Below, in pieces: positions 11,011 to 22,008 of a stretch of 64,000 nt of DNA. The stretch covers positions 53,598,823-53,662,822 of the forward strand of contig NC_037670.1 in the NCBI RefSeq assembly GCF_003255815.1, in the 5' to 3' direction. The notes beneath the pieces were generated by a model. The model saw only the letters and a program-made list of their open reading frames with translations. It was not told where the DNA came from and did not search any database. The position numbers and the translations under genes are program-made. The stretch is from Theropithecus gelada (taxonomy: Eukaryota; Chordata; Mammalia; Primates; Cercopithecidae). The number at the start of each line of letters is the position of its first letter. Position 1 is the stretch's first letter.

Positions 11011-11520
11011 GGTAATGAGAGACAGAACCCTTATGGTTATGGATACGAGGCTGCCAGAACCAGGGAGTCTTATTTAGCCAAATGATTACAGCTCGAGTTT
11101 TATTTCTAAGCGTCTTTTTAGCATTATGTTGTCACCTGTAATAAGCAGCACTTCTTGTACAAGTGGTAGAAGATCCTAATTGGCCCCGGTAAAGGGATTT
11201 TTCATACATTTCAGGAGGCAAGGGATGAGCAGCAGATGCAGTTACACTAATGGTTTCATTTTTTAAGACACTGAGTATTGTTTATGTGCTGTCCTTATTT
11301 TATTGTGCGCAGATTAACAATTGCTGGTCCCGAGTGGGGAGCCAAGTTCGGGAGGGTGCATTTCATCCACCGGCTGCTACGAGCCTCCTTGATTGCTTTT
11401 TCTCTCCCCTGCTGAGGTCAATAACCAGTGCTGATATTTCTGCTGAATCAGTTTGCTGGGATTTGTCTTGTCCTCCTGACCCGTGTTAATTATGTCTTCA
11501 AATGAGTGCTGGGCTAAAAT
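11011..11520. other. Repeat-free non-coding stretch
   Basis: About 0.5 kb with no transposon similarity that I recognise, and mixed rather than AT-rich or simple composition. It is one of the cleaner single-copy blocks. No splice-flanked exon is evident. Confidence 0.5.
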
Positions 11521-11534
11521 ACAGAGCTTCTTTC

Positions 11535-12176
11535 TTTCTTTGATTTTTACTTTTATTTTAAGTTCAGGGAGTACATGTGCAGGTTTGTTCTATAGATAAA
11601 CTTGTGCTACGGGGGTTTGTTGCACAGATTATTTCATCAGCCAGGTATTAAGTCTAGTATCCATTAGTTATTTTTCCTGATCCTGTCCCTCCTCCCAACC
11701 TTCATCCTCTGAAAGACCTCAGTGCGTGTTGTTCCCTTCTCTGTGTCCATGGGTTCTCATCATTCAGCTCCCATTTATAAGTGAGAACATGCGATGTTTG
11801 GTTTTTCTGTTCCGGAGTTCATTTGCTGAGGATAATGGCCTCCAACTCCATCCATGTCCCTGCAAAGGACCTGATCTTGTTCTTTTTTATGGCTGCATAG
11901 TATTCCATGGTGTATATGTACCACATTTTCCTTATCCAGTTTATCGTTGATGGGCATGAAGGTTGTTTTCATGTCTTTGCTGTTGTGAATAGTACTGCAA
12001 TGAACATATGCTTATACACTATTGATATACACTATTGGTGGGAGTGTAAATTAGTTCAACCATCGTGGTAGACAGTATGGTGATTCCTCAAAGACCTAAA
12101 GACAGAAATACCATTTGACCCAGCAATCCCATCACTGGGTATAAATCCAAGGAATATAAATCATTATATTATAAAG
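11535..12176 (-). mobile_element. L1 (L1PB/L1MA-like) 3' end with 5' inversion (twin priming)
   Basis: Positions 11535 to about 12010 are the reversed L1 3' end. From about 12015 to 12176 the immediately upstream L1 segment lies in the opposite (sense) orientation, from 'actattggtgggagtgtaaa' onward. Target duplications of 14 bases with two mismatches flank it at 11521-11534 and 12177-12190. This is the hallmark of twin priming during retrotransposition. No coding capacity. Confidence 0.88.
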
Positions 12177-12190
12177 ACAGGGCTTATTTC

Positions 12191-12595
12191 AATAGTGGGA
12201 AAATGTATTTCTCCCTATTTGATGGACCTTCACTTTGATTTTCAGCTCCATCCTCACCTTGCCATGGTCCATAATCAATAGCCACGTGGTTCAGGTCCTT
12301 TATCTGGGAGACACAAGGAGACCTTGGAAGGTACCTTCTTTTTGGACCTCAGAATCCAGAGTTAGCGCAGGAATAAAAGGACTTTCTCCTCCTTCCTTTC
12401 CAGAGAAATGCATTCTCAGCCCCTTATCTTAAAATAGTCTGTCCTACTAGAAATCTGCCAAATTTCTTTCTTCTATCTTCTGGAAATTTAGATGGTTCAT
12501 CTTATGGAAAGATAGCTCTGCCTCTAGAAGACCAAAAGTAAAAGCCAAGTTCAAACAAATAACATAAAAAGAAAATCATGTTCTCAAAGAGAAAT
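12191..12595. other. Unassigned sequence
   Basis: No feature recognised between the L1 and the next Alu. Confidence 0.45.
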
Positions 12596-12629
12596 TAATT
12601 TTGCCCAATTTATTTGTTTATTATTTATT

Positions 12630-12917
12630 TTTCAGAGACAGGCTCACACTCTGTCGCCCAGGCTGGAGTGCAGTGGGTGATCACAGCTCACTGCAGCCTC
12701 GAACTCCCAAGCTCAAGCGATTCTCCTGCCTCAGCCCCCTGGAGCAGCTGGGACTGCAGGCGTGTACCACGACACCCAGCTAATTTTTTTATTTTTCTGT
12801 AGAGATGTGCCTCACCATATTGACTAGGCTGGTCTCAAACTCCTGGGCTCAAGTGATTCTCTCATCTCGGCTTCCTAAAGTGCTAGGATTTCAGGTGTGA
12901 GCCACCACACCCAGCCT
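12630..12917 (-). mobile_element. Alu, antisense
   Basis: A reversed full Alu. Imperfect duplications 'attttgcccaatt' (about 12597-12609) and 'ttttgtccaatt' (12917-12928) flank it. Confidence 0.92.
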
Positions 12918-13170
12918 TTTGTCCAATTCAGAATGTGACTAGATGCCAGATACCTCTGCCTTTCCAGAACTCCAGACATTCATTCCACAAACCTGTTACA
13001 TGGAGCTGTGGGCTCTTGGTGATATAGAAACAAAGACGTGCTATACCCTATCCTGGCACAAACTATATTCTCTATTAATGCTCATTAGTATAATTCAAAG
13101 GCCATTAATTGAGTCAAAAATGTTGACAATGGAGCATAGATTACGTGGAAAGGAAGGTAAGTTATCATCT

Positions 13171-13720
13171 TGTCAGAGACGTTTGAACCAGAACAACTCC
13201 ATCTTGAACAGGAGCTGGGTAAAATAAGGCTAAGACCTGCTGGGCTGTATTCCCAGTAAATTAAGGCATTAACAGTCACAGGATGAGCTAGGAGGTCAGC
13301 ACAAGATACAGGTCATAAAGACCTTGCTGATAAAACAGATTGCAGTAAAGAAGCTGTCCAAAACCCACCAAAACCAAGATGGTGATGAGAGTGACCTCTG
13401 GTTGTCCTCACTGCTCCACTCCCACCAGTGCCATGACAGTTTACAAATGCCATGGCAACATCAGAAAGTCACCCTATACGGTCTAAACAGGGAGGCATGA
13501 ATAATCCACCCCTTGTTTAGCATATCATCAAGAAATAACCATAAAAATGGGCAAGCCAGCAACCCACGCTGCTCTGCCTATGGAGTAGCCATTCTTTTAT
13601 CCCTTTACTTTCCTGATAAACTTGCTTTCACCTTACCGTTCGGACTCACCGTGAATTCTTTCTTGCACAAAATCCAAGAACCCTCTCTTGGGGTCTGGAT
13701 CAGACCACTTTCCTATAACA
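13171..13720 (+). mobile_element. Solo ERV LTR, 550 bp, 4-bp target duplication
   Basis: The element starts TGTCAGAG and ends CTATAACA, with perfect 4-base duplications 'atct' at 13167-13170 and 13721-13724. An LTR polyadenylation region with 'ataaacttgctttcac' lies near 13617. The 4-bp duplication fits a gammaretrovirus-like (ERV1) LTR. No gag, pol or env sequence is attached. A second copy of this family is at 56289-57525. I cannot name the family. Confidence 0.85.
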
Positions 13721-13844
13721 ATCTCTGTTGTCAGGACAATGCAGAACAGATGAGTTGATAAAATCTGCATGTACACAAACCACTGTCCTCACAGCATAGT
13801 ATTCAAGACACATTCCTTTATCCCTTTTAGAGTCATATTTACTG

Positions 13845-14146
13845 TTTTTTTTTTTTTTTTTTTTTTGAGATGGAGTCTTGCTCTGTTGCCCAGGCTGGAG
13901 TGCAGTGGTGTGATCTCTGCTCACTGCAATCTCCGCTTCCCGGTTTCAAGCAACTCTCTGCCTCATCCTCTTGAGTAGCTGGGATTACAGGCTCCTGCCA
14001 CCATGCCCAGCTAACTTTTTTGTATTTTTAGTAAAGATGGAGTTTCACCATCTTGGCCAGGCTGGTCTTAAACTCCTGACCTCGTGATTCACCCACCTTG
14101 GCCTCCCAAAGTGCTGGGATTACAGGCATTAGCCACCATGCCAGCC
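13845..14146 (-). mobile_element. Alu (AluS-like), antisense
   Basis: A T run then a reversed full Alu. It is followed within four bases by another antisense Alu. Confidence 0.94.
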
Positions 14147-14149
14147 CTC

Positions 14150-14464
14150 TTATTTATTTATTTATTTATTTATTTTTGAGACAGGGTTTCACTTTGTCAC
14201 CCAGGCTGGAGTGCAGTGGTGCAATCTTGGCTCACTATAGCCTCAACCTATTGGGCTCAAGCAATCCTCCTGCCTCAGCCCTCCAAGTAGCTTAGACTGA
14301 GGATATAGGTGCACACCACCATATCCAGGTAATTTTTGTATTTTTAGGCAGACAGGGCTTTGCCATGTTACCCAGGCTGGATTCAAACTCTTGAGCTCAA
14401 GCAATCTGCCTGCCTTAGCCTCCCAAAGTGCTAGGATTACAGGCATGAGCCACCATGCCCAGCC
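14150..14464 (-). mobile_element. Alu, antisense, with (TTTA)n tail
   Basis: The reversed Alu tail has become a (TTTA)n microsatellite at 14150-14176. Some internal divergence suggests AluJ or old AluS. Confidence 0.93.
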
Positions 14465-14465
14465 A

Positions 14466-15660
14466 TATTTGCATCTTTGGGGGCCCAACTTAGGTAAATT
14501 GTTAAGTAGGAGCACCCCTTAAGTATCTTGAAACTTGCCATTATAGTGTCTTACTCCCTAGAAGCATCTATGGTCAGTTCTCATTATTTCCAATAATTAC
14601 ATTCTATAAAGTCACTGCAAAACTGAATTATTGAATTCTGAGCCACTGCTCCTAGGAAAACACCGAGTTAGGTTCCTGTGGGCCTCTGGTTGCAATATTT
14701 TCGTCAACTCATCAACACGTAACCTTGTTTTGTGTGTGCTTCTGTTTAAACACATTTAATCTGAGAGACATGGTTGACTCATTAACATTGACCCCCCAGC
14801 CAACAGTGCTGTAATTCATGCCTGTGTTTGAAATGCTTGTTCCCTGGTGCTGTAAAGAAATAGCACTTGAAAGTAAATTTAAATTACCCAGCAAGGCCAT
14901 TTTTACTTCCTGCAGAAAGGGTACACTCACCAGCGTTTTTGCTACAAGAGTACATCGAAAAAAGGAGACAGGGTCATTTATAACCTGACACACCCACCCT
15001 ACTGCTGTGTCCAGTTTCCATTGGCTGAAACGGGACCTCATATTCTGTATTTGTCCTGATTGAGTAGCAACTTAGAACTTTTTAAAAGAGGCAAAGGCAG
15101 AGGAGAACAAAGGAAGGAGGAAGTAACTTGTGGAATGCTGGGAAAGGTAAAAACAAACAAACAAACAAACAAAAACACCTTCAAATAAGGAAGAGGAACA
15201 GGCTATGACCTAATGCTTGCTTGGACCAGTATAAGCATGCCAGGGCAAATATTTAGGCTACATTGTGGGAGCTAAGAACATAAAGCACATTGAATTTCTT
15301 TATCACGGCTAGCAGATATTTAAGAATGTTAGCACAGGTCTTTGAATCAATTTTGCTTCTAAGAGAAGTTACTATTTATTCCTAATTAAATGGGGAGGAA
15401 AGTCTTTGAAGAGGAACCTCTACTTTACTTTTTACACCTGCATGAAGCGTATCTAACAGGCATTTCTTCTCCATGGGGCAAATCACTGCCTTGTTGTTCT
15501 TTGGACATCAGACAGCACTCAGCACCTCACATGGGGTGGCGGGCATTGTAAACAGCAAAATCAACAACAAAAAAAGCACAACAATGTGAAAAACATGGCA
15601 CTACATAGACTCTGAAAAGGCCACTCATTGGCTGTATGAAAGCTGGAACACCTTAGCTGG
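14466..15660. other. Unassigned sequence, possibly old LTR-derived in part
   Basis: No intact element recognised. The stretch 14700-15070 has the look of an interspersed LTR-type repeat, but I cannot name it. A 109-residue minus-strand frame at 14712-15041 falls within that stretch and shows no recognisable domain. An (AAAC)n run lies at 15150-15178. Confidence 0.4.
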
Positions 15661-15664
15661 CATG

Positions 15665-16300
15665 AACCCAAAAGTATCTGAGACAGGCCTCAATCAATTT
15701 AGAAAGTTTATTTTGCCAAGGTTAAGGACACACCTGTGACCCAGCCTCAGGAGGTCCGGACGACATGTGGCCAAGGTGGTCGGGGCACAGCTTGCTTTTA
15801 TACATCTTGGGGAGACATGAGACATCCAGTCGATACCTGTAAGATGTACAATGGTTCCATCTGGAAAGGAGGGACAACTTGAAGTGGAGGCTTCCGGGCC
15901 ATAAGTAGATTTTAATATTTTCTGATTGGCCATCCATTGAAAGAGTTAAGTTGTTCTCTAAAGATCTGGAATTGATAGAAAGGAATGTCTGCGTTATGAA
16001 AAGGGTTGTGGAGACCAAGGTTTCATCAAGCAGATGAAGCCTCCAGGTAGCAGGCATCCAAGAGAATTGACTGTAAATGTATCTTACCAGACTTAAGGTC
16101 TGTGTTGGTGTTAATGCTGGCTGGCTTTTCCTGGAGTCCACAATGGAGGAGGGTGTATGAGGTAGGCCCGATTCCCCCTTGCTATCAAGGCCTGAACCAG
16201 TTTTTCAGGCTAACTTCAGGATGCACTTGGTGGAGAGAAGAGGTTCATTCAGATGGCTGGGGGCGGTGGGTGGGGGATGCTTAGAATATTATGTTTGGTT
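15665..16300 (-). mobile_element. ERV LTR (unassigned family), antisense
   Basis: The reverse complement matches the plus-strand LTR at 39480-40790 over most of its length, including the region before the polyadenylation signal ('aaaataaactttctaaattg' read on the minus strand, 15701-15720). An open 139-residue frame at 15722-16141 is LTR read-through, not a gene. Confidence 0.75.
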
Positions 16301-16396
16301 TACACTGGGAACGGGTACATCAGGTGATTCGAATCTTTCACCATTCTGTGTATGCCTGTGAATGACCGTAAAAGCCCCAAATTAGTACTCAACACA

Positions 16397-16622
16397 ATCT
16401 TTAGGACCGAGAGCAACCTCAGGCAGAAAGGACTTAGGTGACTCCAGCCCAGCAACTCGAGACTCAAGGTCACACTTTTTGCCTGTTAAGCTTGACCTTG
16501 TTTTATGACATTTTTGCTGTGTTCCTTGGATTTGGGGAACTTGCCTGAGAATCTCTTGCCAAGGAGCTACCACGGTAGTACAGTGCATCCTACAAGGACT
16601 TTGGAGTCAAACAGCTCTGAAA
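16397..16622 (+). repeat. Direct duplication, copy 1
   Basis: About 225 bases match 22009-22234 at roughly 90% by eye, including the shared run 'cagaaaggacttaggtgact'. The 3' part resembles an MIR. Confidence 0.85.
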
Positions 16623-16733
16623 TAGTGAAAAGCAAATTCACCAATGTGGAATCCTCCAAGGATGAGGACAGACTCCACATGCTAAATTGCTTCATCTCTG
16701 ACTTGCAAAGCCTCTCCTTCTTACGTCCCTGTG

Positions 16734-17112
16734 TTAGTTTGTTCAGCTGCCATAGCAAAGGACCACAGGTTGTGCCGTTTAACCAATAGAAATTTATTTT
16801 CCTGCAGTTCTGGAGGCTAAACATCTGAGATCAAGGCATGGGCAGAGCTGGTTCCTCCTGAGGTCTCTCTCAGCTTTCAGAGAGTGTCTTCTCCCTGCGT
16901 CCTTACCTGGCCATTTCTCAGTGTGTGCCTGTGTGCTGATCTGTTCTTATAAGGACCCCAGTCCTGCTGGATGAGGGCCCACTGATCTGACTTCATTTTA
17001 CTTTAATCACCTCTTTAAAAGTCTTAGCTCCAAACACAATCACATTCTGAGATGCTGGAGGTTAGAACTTCAACATACGAATTTTGAGGGAGCACAGTTT
17101 AGCCCATAATAG
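16734..17112 (-). mobile_element. MLT1 LTR, antisense
   Basis: It runs from 'gttagtttgttcagctgcca' to 'cagtttagcccataatag', the two reversed ends of an MLT1. Nearly complete and uninterrupted. Confidence 0.8.
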
Positions 17113-17674
17113 TCACATTTCTTCAAATCCCTGATAAGCCATGTGGATTTACTCTCTCAATGTAAGATGTCGGGATCTTAAATATTTCCCTTCTCGGAGC
17201 CGCCACGCTAAATTTTAACTGTGAGCATAAAAGGGTTTTCTCCTAACCAAAGCTGGGATCAGGCTGCGGGTTTGGGCCCATAACATAAAGATTAAGATTG
17301 AGAGCAAAGCAGAAAAAAAGGCATTACCCAGGGAGGCATAGGTCATCCTCTTAAATCAAGGTCAATTACCAGGAGAACAGAGAGAAAGCAGCCTCCTCCA
17401 AGGCTGGACCGGGACAAAGGTCCACAAGGACTACCTGGGCTCTGAGACCTTGGGTATCCCTGGGAATGACCCCAGATTCCGGATATCCTTGCATGAGCCT
17501 CCTGACCTGAGGCTGGGGGTGGAGGCCACCTGTCCAGGTATGGTCAGCACAGGGCAGGGACTCTGAATGCTACTGGACCTGCACCGAACCATGGAAGATT
17601 TAAGGAGAACAATGGAACTAAATCAAGCTTCTGCCTTTCATACTTGCTCCCAAATTGCATCTGTCCATGCAACG
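17113..17674. other. Unassigned sequence
   Basis: No transposon or coding evidence recognised. Composition is mixed. Confidence 0.45.
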
Positions 17675-17834
17675 CCAGGGTTATGGGTGGAACTGCAGCC
17701 CCCAAAAGATACTGTGGTCCTAACCCCGATACCTGTGAATGGAACCTTATTTGGAAACAGTGTATTTGCAGAAAAACGAGTCGAGATGAAGTAATTAGGG
17801 TGGGCCCTAATCCAATAGAATTGGTGTCCTTGTG

Positions 17835-18274
17835 TGTAGGGGATCCATCAGAGTTGTGGGAGAAACTATAGGGAAAGGAGCAGGTCTTCTGAAAGGTGGG
17901 AAGGCTCTGCATGGCTTTGGGGGAGAATAGCTGAAGGCAGCTGTTCTCTGACCCCGAAGCAGAGGGTAAGGAGTATGTGCAAGGCAGTGAAGGGGAAATT
18001 TGTTTGAAGTTGTCCAGGAACTGACCTTTGAACATCCGCATGCCCGAGGTTACCTGAAAGGGGAACAATAAATGTTAATTACCCACAGATTGTGTGGGCT
18101 CCAGGCTTTCGGCATTGTGCCCGCACTGAATAAAAGCAAGCAGCTCCAGCTTCTCGCGGCTGTACTCTGGCCACTTGAGCCAGGCAGTCCCCTAGCTGCT
18201 CTTACACTGCATACCTGTGTCTGAGTACTCCTTTCATCCATCAGTCGGCCAGCATCTGTGGGACAGACCCGGCA
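17835..18274 (+). mobile_element. Solo LTR, 440 bp, ERVK-like by 6-bp target duplication
   Basis: It starts TGTAGGGGATCC and ends ACCCGGCA. The flanks 'cttgtg' (17829-17834) and 'tttgtg' (18275-18280) match at five of six bases. The sequence 'gaataaaagcaagcagctcc' near 18127 carries an AATAAA signal. The 6-bp duplication and terminal bases fit a betaretrovirus-like (HML/ERVK) LTR. The exact family is not assigned. No viral genes are present. Confidence 0.7.
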
Positions 18275-18398
18275 TTTGTGAAAAGGAGAAATTTGAAGGC
18301 AGACACACACAGAAGGAGAACACCATGAGAAGATGAAGGCAAAGTTCAGAGTAATGGACAAGACAGGTACATTAGTGACATACTAATACAAGACAGCT

Positions 18399-18712
18399 GT
18401 ATTAGTCCATTCTTGCACTGCTATAAAGACACACCTGAGGCTGGGTGATTTATGAAGAAAAGCAGTTTAATTGATTCACCATTCTGCAGGCTGTACAGGA
18501 AGCAAGGCTGGACCTCAGGAAACTGACAGTCATGGCGGAAGGTAAGGGGGAAGCAGGCACATCTTCACAAGGCGGCAGGAGAGAGAGAGGGAAGGAGGAA
18601 GTGTTGCACGTGTTTAAACAAGCAGATCTCCTGAGTGCTCACTCACTATCACAAGAACAGCAAAGGAGAAGTCCATCCCTATGATCCAATCATCTCCCAC
18701 CAGGTCCCTCCA
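18399..18712 (-). mobile_element. MST/THE1-type LTR (ERVL-MaLR), antisense, truncated
   Basis: It starts 'tgtattagtccattcttgca', the reversed MST 3' end, and stops after 'caccaggtccctcc', where MLT1 sequence resumes. About 60 bases of the LTR 5' end are missing. Confidence 0.85.
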
Positions 18713-18752
18713 GAGGCCTGGAACAGAAGGAACCAGCCCTGCAGACACCTAG

Positions 18753-19087
18753 TGATATGGTTTGGCTGTGTCCTCCCAAATCTCATCTTGAATTTCCATG
18801 TGTTGTGGGAGGGACCTGGTGGGTGGTGACTGAATAATGGGGCGGGTCTTTCCCATGCTGTTCTCGTGATGGTAAGTCTCACAAGATCTGATGGTTTTAA
18901 AAAGGGGAGTCTCCCTGCACAAGCTCTTCTCTTGTCTGCTTCCATGTGAGATGTACCTTTCACCTTCCATCATGATCGTGAGGCCTCCCCAGCCACATGG
19001 AATTCTGAGTCCATTCAACCTCTTTCTTTTGTAAATTGCCCAGTCCCAGGTATGTCTTTATCAGCAGCATGGAAACAGACTAATACA
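18753..19087 (+). mobile_element. MST/THE1-type LTR, sense, 5-bp target duplication
   Basis: A complete LTR from TGATATGGTTTGG to CTAATACA. Flanks 'cctag' (18748-18752) and 'ccttg' (19088-19092) match at four of five bases, as expected for this superfamily. It lies in opposite orientation to the MST LTR 40 bases upstream. Confidence 0.9.
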
Positions 19088-19204
19088 CCTTGATCTTGGA
19101 TTTCCAACCTCTAGAACTTGGAGACAACACATTCCCATTGTACAAACCACTAGGTTTGTGATACTTTATTATGGCAGACTTAGCAAACTAATACACCCAG
19201 AGAG

Positions 19205-19640
19205 ATTGCTTTTAAATCCGCTGTCTTCTCCCTTCTGCTTAAAATTCACCATCACTCTTAGGATAAAATTCAGCTCCCTACCATGCCCAGCAAGCTCTGC
19301 ATAGCCTGGTCTTTGCTGACATCTTCCCCCCCCTTTTTTTTTTTTTTTTTTTTTACCTCTTCCTGAAATTCAATACACTCCAGAATTTCAGATCCAGTCG
19401 TATCAGACCTGGTCCTACCTCCTGGCATTTGCTCCAGCTGTCCCCTTCATCTGTACTAAACTCTTCCTAAGTATTTTTGTCATTTCAGTTTCTGGAAAAA
19501 CATCATCCCCCACTGAGAGGTGTTCACAACCACTTCATCCCAAAGCAGTGTCCCCATAACTTCAGAGCTATCCTATCCCTTATTCTGTTTTTTGCTTCTT
19601 GCATAGAACTATCACGATCTGAAATTATTTTGGAGAAAAA
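19205..19640 (+). mobile_element. L2 LINE 3' end, sense
   Basis: Order of motifs fits the L2 3' region: the 'ggataaaattcagctcccta' block, a middle section, then 'agaactatcacgatctgaaa' (19605). A C/T run interrupts it at 19326-19354. No coding capacity; the 86-residue frame that starts at 19477 in L2 DNA is accidental. Confidence 0.75.
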
Positions 19641-19881
19641 AGAATTAAAAAGAAATATGCCAAAATATGAACATGGTGATATCTCTGATGAGATTGCATA
19701 TGGCATGATTTCTGCTTTCCAGAGTTTCTTCAATTAACATGCATCATTTTCCAATTGGAAAAGAGTCAATAGCTTCTCAAAAAGAAACAGTTAAGAATTT
19801 ACTGGCATCAGCGCTTTCTGTGCAACCCCAGTGGCTGGCAGGACACTTCCCTTCCAGGCAGTTCTCCAGCTTCATTTCCTT

Positions 19882-19989
19882 GTGACTTGTGTTGCATTTA
19901 CAGCAGGGTGATACACTCAGGGATGACTGGAATTAAGAAACTAAACACGGCCAGGTGCAGTGGGTGGCTCATATCTTTAATCCCAGCCT
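19882..19989 (+). repeat. Direct duplication including an Alu head, copy 1
   Basis: Matches 21518-21621, including 'gcatttacagcagggtgata' and the first roughly 40 bases of an Alu. Here the Alu stops after 'taatcccagc', whereas in copy 2 it continues. Confidence 0.8.
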
Positions 19990-19990
19990 G

Positions 19991-20340
19991 TAAGTGCAAC
20001 CTCTGAGTTCTTTGACTCTCCATCTCCTCCAGGTGAGACTAGACTGGCCTAGTAACTCACTTGTAGCTGATAGAATAAAGCATAAGTGATAGGCTAGGTA
20101 GAAAAAGATCTTTCTCCTTGGACACTTGCCCTGAAAACACAACTACTCTGAGATTGCCATATGAGAGAGGCCCCGGTCACCAGCTCCACCAGCCAGCCTT
20201 CTGAGCGAGCTTGTGAGTGCACCATCAGGGATGGCCAGCCCAGTTAAGTCTTCAAACAATGGAACCTCAGCCAACGTCTGACAGCAGCAGCATGAAGGAG
20301 ACCTCAAGTGAGAACAGTACTAACTATGCCTTCCCGCATT
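19991..20340. other. Unassigned sequence
   Basis: No recognised element. The 116-residue frame that starts at 20217 runs into the following Alu. Confidence 0.4.
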
Positions 20341-20341
20341 C

Positions 20342-20645
20342 TTTTTTTTTTTTTTTTTTTTTAAACGGAGTCTCACTCTGTCTCCCAGGCTGGAGTGCAG
20401 TGGCACTGTGTGGCTCACTGCAAACTCTGTCTCCCAGGTTCAAGCAATTCTCCTGCCTCAGCCTCCCGAGTAGCTGGGATTACAGGCGCCCACCACCATG
20501 CCTGGCTAATTTTTGTATTTTTTTTAGTAGATACGGGGTTTCACCATGTTGGCCAGGCTGGTCTTGAACTCCTGACCTCAGGTGATCCACCCGCCTCAGC
20601 CTCCCGAAGTGCTGGGATTACGGGCATGAGCCACCACACCCAGCC
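20342..20645 (-). mobile_element. Alu (AluS-like), antisense
   Basis: A 21-base T run then a reversed full Alu. A further T-rich run (20646-20674) follows the Alu head and may be the residue of another tail. Confidence 0.95.
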
Positions 20646-20683
20646 TTTTTTTTTTTTTTTTTTCCTTTTTTTTTGACAAGGGC

Positions 20684-21255
20684 TGTGTTAGTCAGGGTCC
20701 TCTAGAGGGATAGAACTAACAATGTGTATATGTAAAAGGCATATATAAAGGGGAGTGATTAAGGGGTATTAACTCACCCAATCACAAGAAGAGGTCCCAC
20801 AACAGGCCGTCTGCAAGCCAAGGAGCAAGGAAGCCAGTCCAAGTCCCAAAACCTCAAAATTAAGGAAGCCGACAGTGCAGCCTTAGGTCTGTGGTCGAAG
20901 GTCCAAGAGTTCCAAAGCTGAACAACTTGGAGTCTGATGCTCAAAGTCAGGAAGCATCCAGCACAGGAGAAAGATGGAGGCCAGAAGACTCAGCCAGTCT
21001 GGTCTTTCCACATTCCTCCACCTGCTTTTATTTTAGCTGAACTGGCAGCTGATTAGACAGTGCCCACCCAGACTGAGGGTGCAGCTGCCTCTCCCAGCTT
21101 AGACGGTGCCCACCCAGACTGAGGGTGCAGCTGCTTCTCCCAGCCTGCTGACTCAAATGTTAATCTCCTTTGGCAACACCCTCACAGACACACCCAGGAA
21201 CAATCCTTTGCATCCTTCAATCCAATCAGGTTGACACTCGATATTAAGCATCACA
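20684..21255 (-). mobile_element. MLT2-like LTR (ERVL), antisense
   Basis: It runs from 'tgtgttagtcagggtcctct' to 'gatattaagcatcaca', the reversed ends of an ERVL-type LTR. It carries a 46-bp internal tandem duplication starting at 21056 and 21102. No ERVL genes are attached. Confidence 0.75.
21056..21147. repeat. 46-bp tandem duplication inside the LTR
   Basis: Copies begin at 21056 and 21102 and share 'gtgcccacccagactgaggg'. They differ at a few bases. Confidence 0.85.
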
Positions 21256-21362
21256 AGGTCTCACTGTTCCCCAGGCTGGTCTCGAACTCCTGGGTTCAAG
21301 AGTCCCTCCCACCTTGGCCTCCCCAAACTCTGGAATTACAGGCATGAGCCCCAGCGCCGGGT
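21256..21362 (-). mobile_element. Alu fragment, antisense
   Basis: About 107 bases of reversed Alu left arm, starting 'aggtctcactgttccccagg'. It directly abuts the LTR end. Confidence 0.8.
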
Positions 21363-21517
21363 CATTCTTTCATTCTCGACCCAACAAATCATGAGCAAAA
21401 TAAAATGACTGTTGTTTTACATCACTATGTTTGGGGTAATTTGTTTTGCAGACATTGGAACAGTGGTTCTCCACAGGAAAATGAGAATGACTTCCTAGTG
21501 GTTTAAAGGACCTGGTG

Positions 21518-21621
21518 GTGACTTGCACAGCATTTACAGCAGGGTAATACACTCAAGGAAGACTGGAATTGAGAAACTCAACATGGCCAGGCCCAGTGGG
21601 TGGCTCACACCTGTAATCCCA
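21518..21621 (+). repeat. Direct duplication, copy 2
   Basis: Matches 19882-19989 and contains the 5' end of the Alu that continues to 21857. Confidence 0.8.
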
Positions 21622-21857
21622 GCACTTTGGGAGGCCAAGGCAGGAGGCTTGCCTGGGCAAGTAGTTCGGGACCAGCCTGGGGAACATAGTGAGACCCCAT
21701 CTCTATAAAAAATACAAAAATCAGCCAGACGTGGTGGCACACACCTGTAGTTCCTGCTACTCTGGAGGCTGAGGTGGGAAGATCGCTTGAGCCCAGGAGG
21801 TAGAGGCTGCAGTGAGCTATGATCGCACTACTGCACTCTAGCCTGGGCATGCAAACA
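21584..21857 (+). mobile_element. Alu, sense, 12-bp target duplication
   Basis: Flanked by 'agaaactcaaca' (21572-21583) and 'agaaactaaaca' (21858-21869), 11 of 12 matching. The A tail is almost gone. Confidence 0.92.
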
Positions 21858-22008
21858 AGAAACTAAACACTCCCTTACAATAAGGCAAGCCAGTGGGGGA
21901 GATTCGGTCCTACTGGTTCCCAGTCTCACTGTATTTGCTCTGTGCATGTAACCACACCCTCCAACACACTTCAAACCACACACATGTGCAGGCCCAGCCT
22001 CCACTCAG

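Larger units (their letters stand above)
17675..19196 (+). mobile_element. MLT1 LTR broken by three other LTRs
   Basis: MLT1 pieces appear in correct order at 17675-17834, 18281-18398, about 18712-18752 and 19088-19196 ('ccttgatcttggatttccaa' to 'gcaaactaataca'). Each gap is another LTR: 17835-18274, 18399-18712 and 18753-19087. The ordering makes the MLT1 the oldest element of the nest. Confidence 0.85.

Noticed and set aside
15722..16141. 139-residue minus-strand frame
   Set aside because: Lies wholly in an ERV LTR; the copy at 39.5-40.8 kb gives similar peptide in broken pieces.
17544..18068. 174-residue minus-strand frame
   Set aside because: It crosses the MLT1/ERVK-like LTR junction (17834/17835), so it is accidental LTR read-through.
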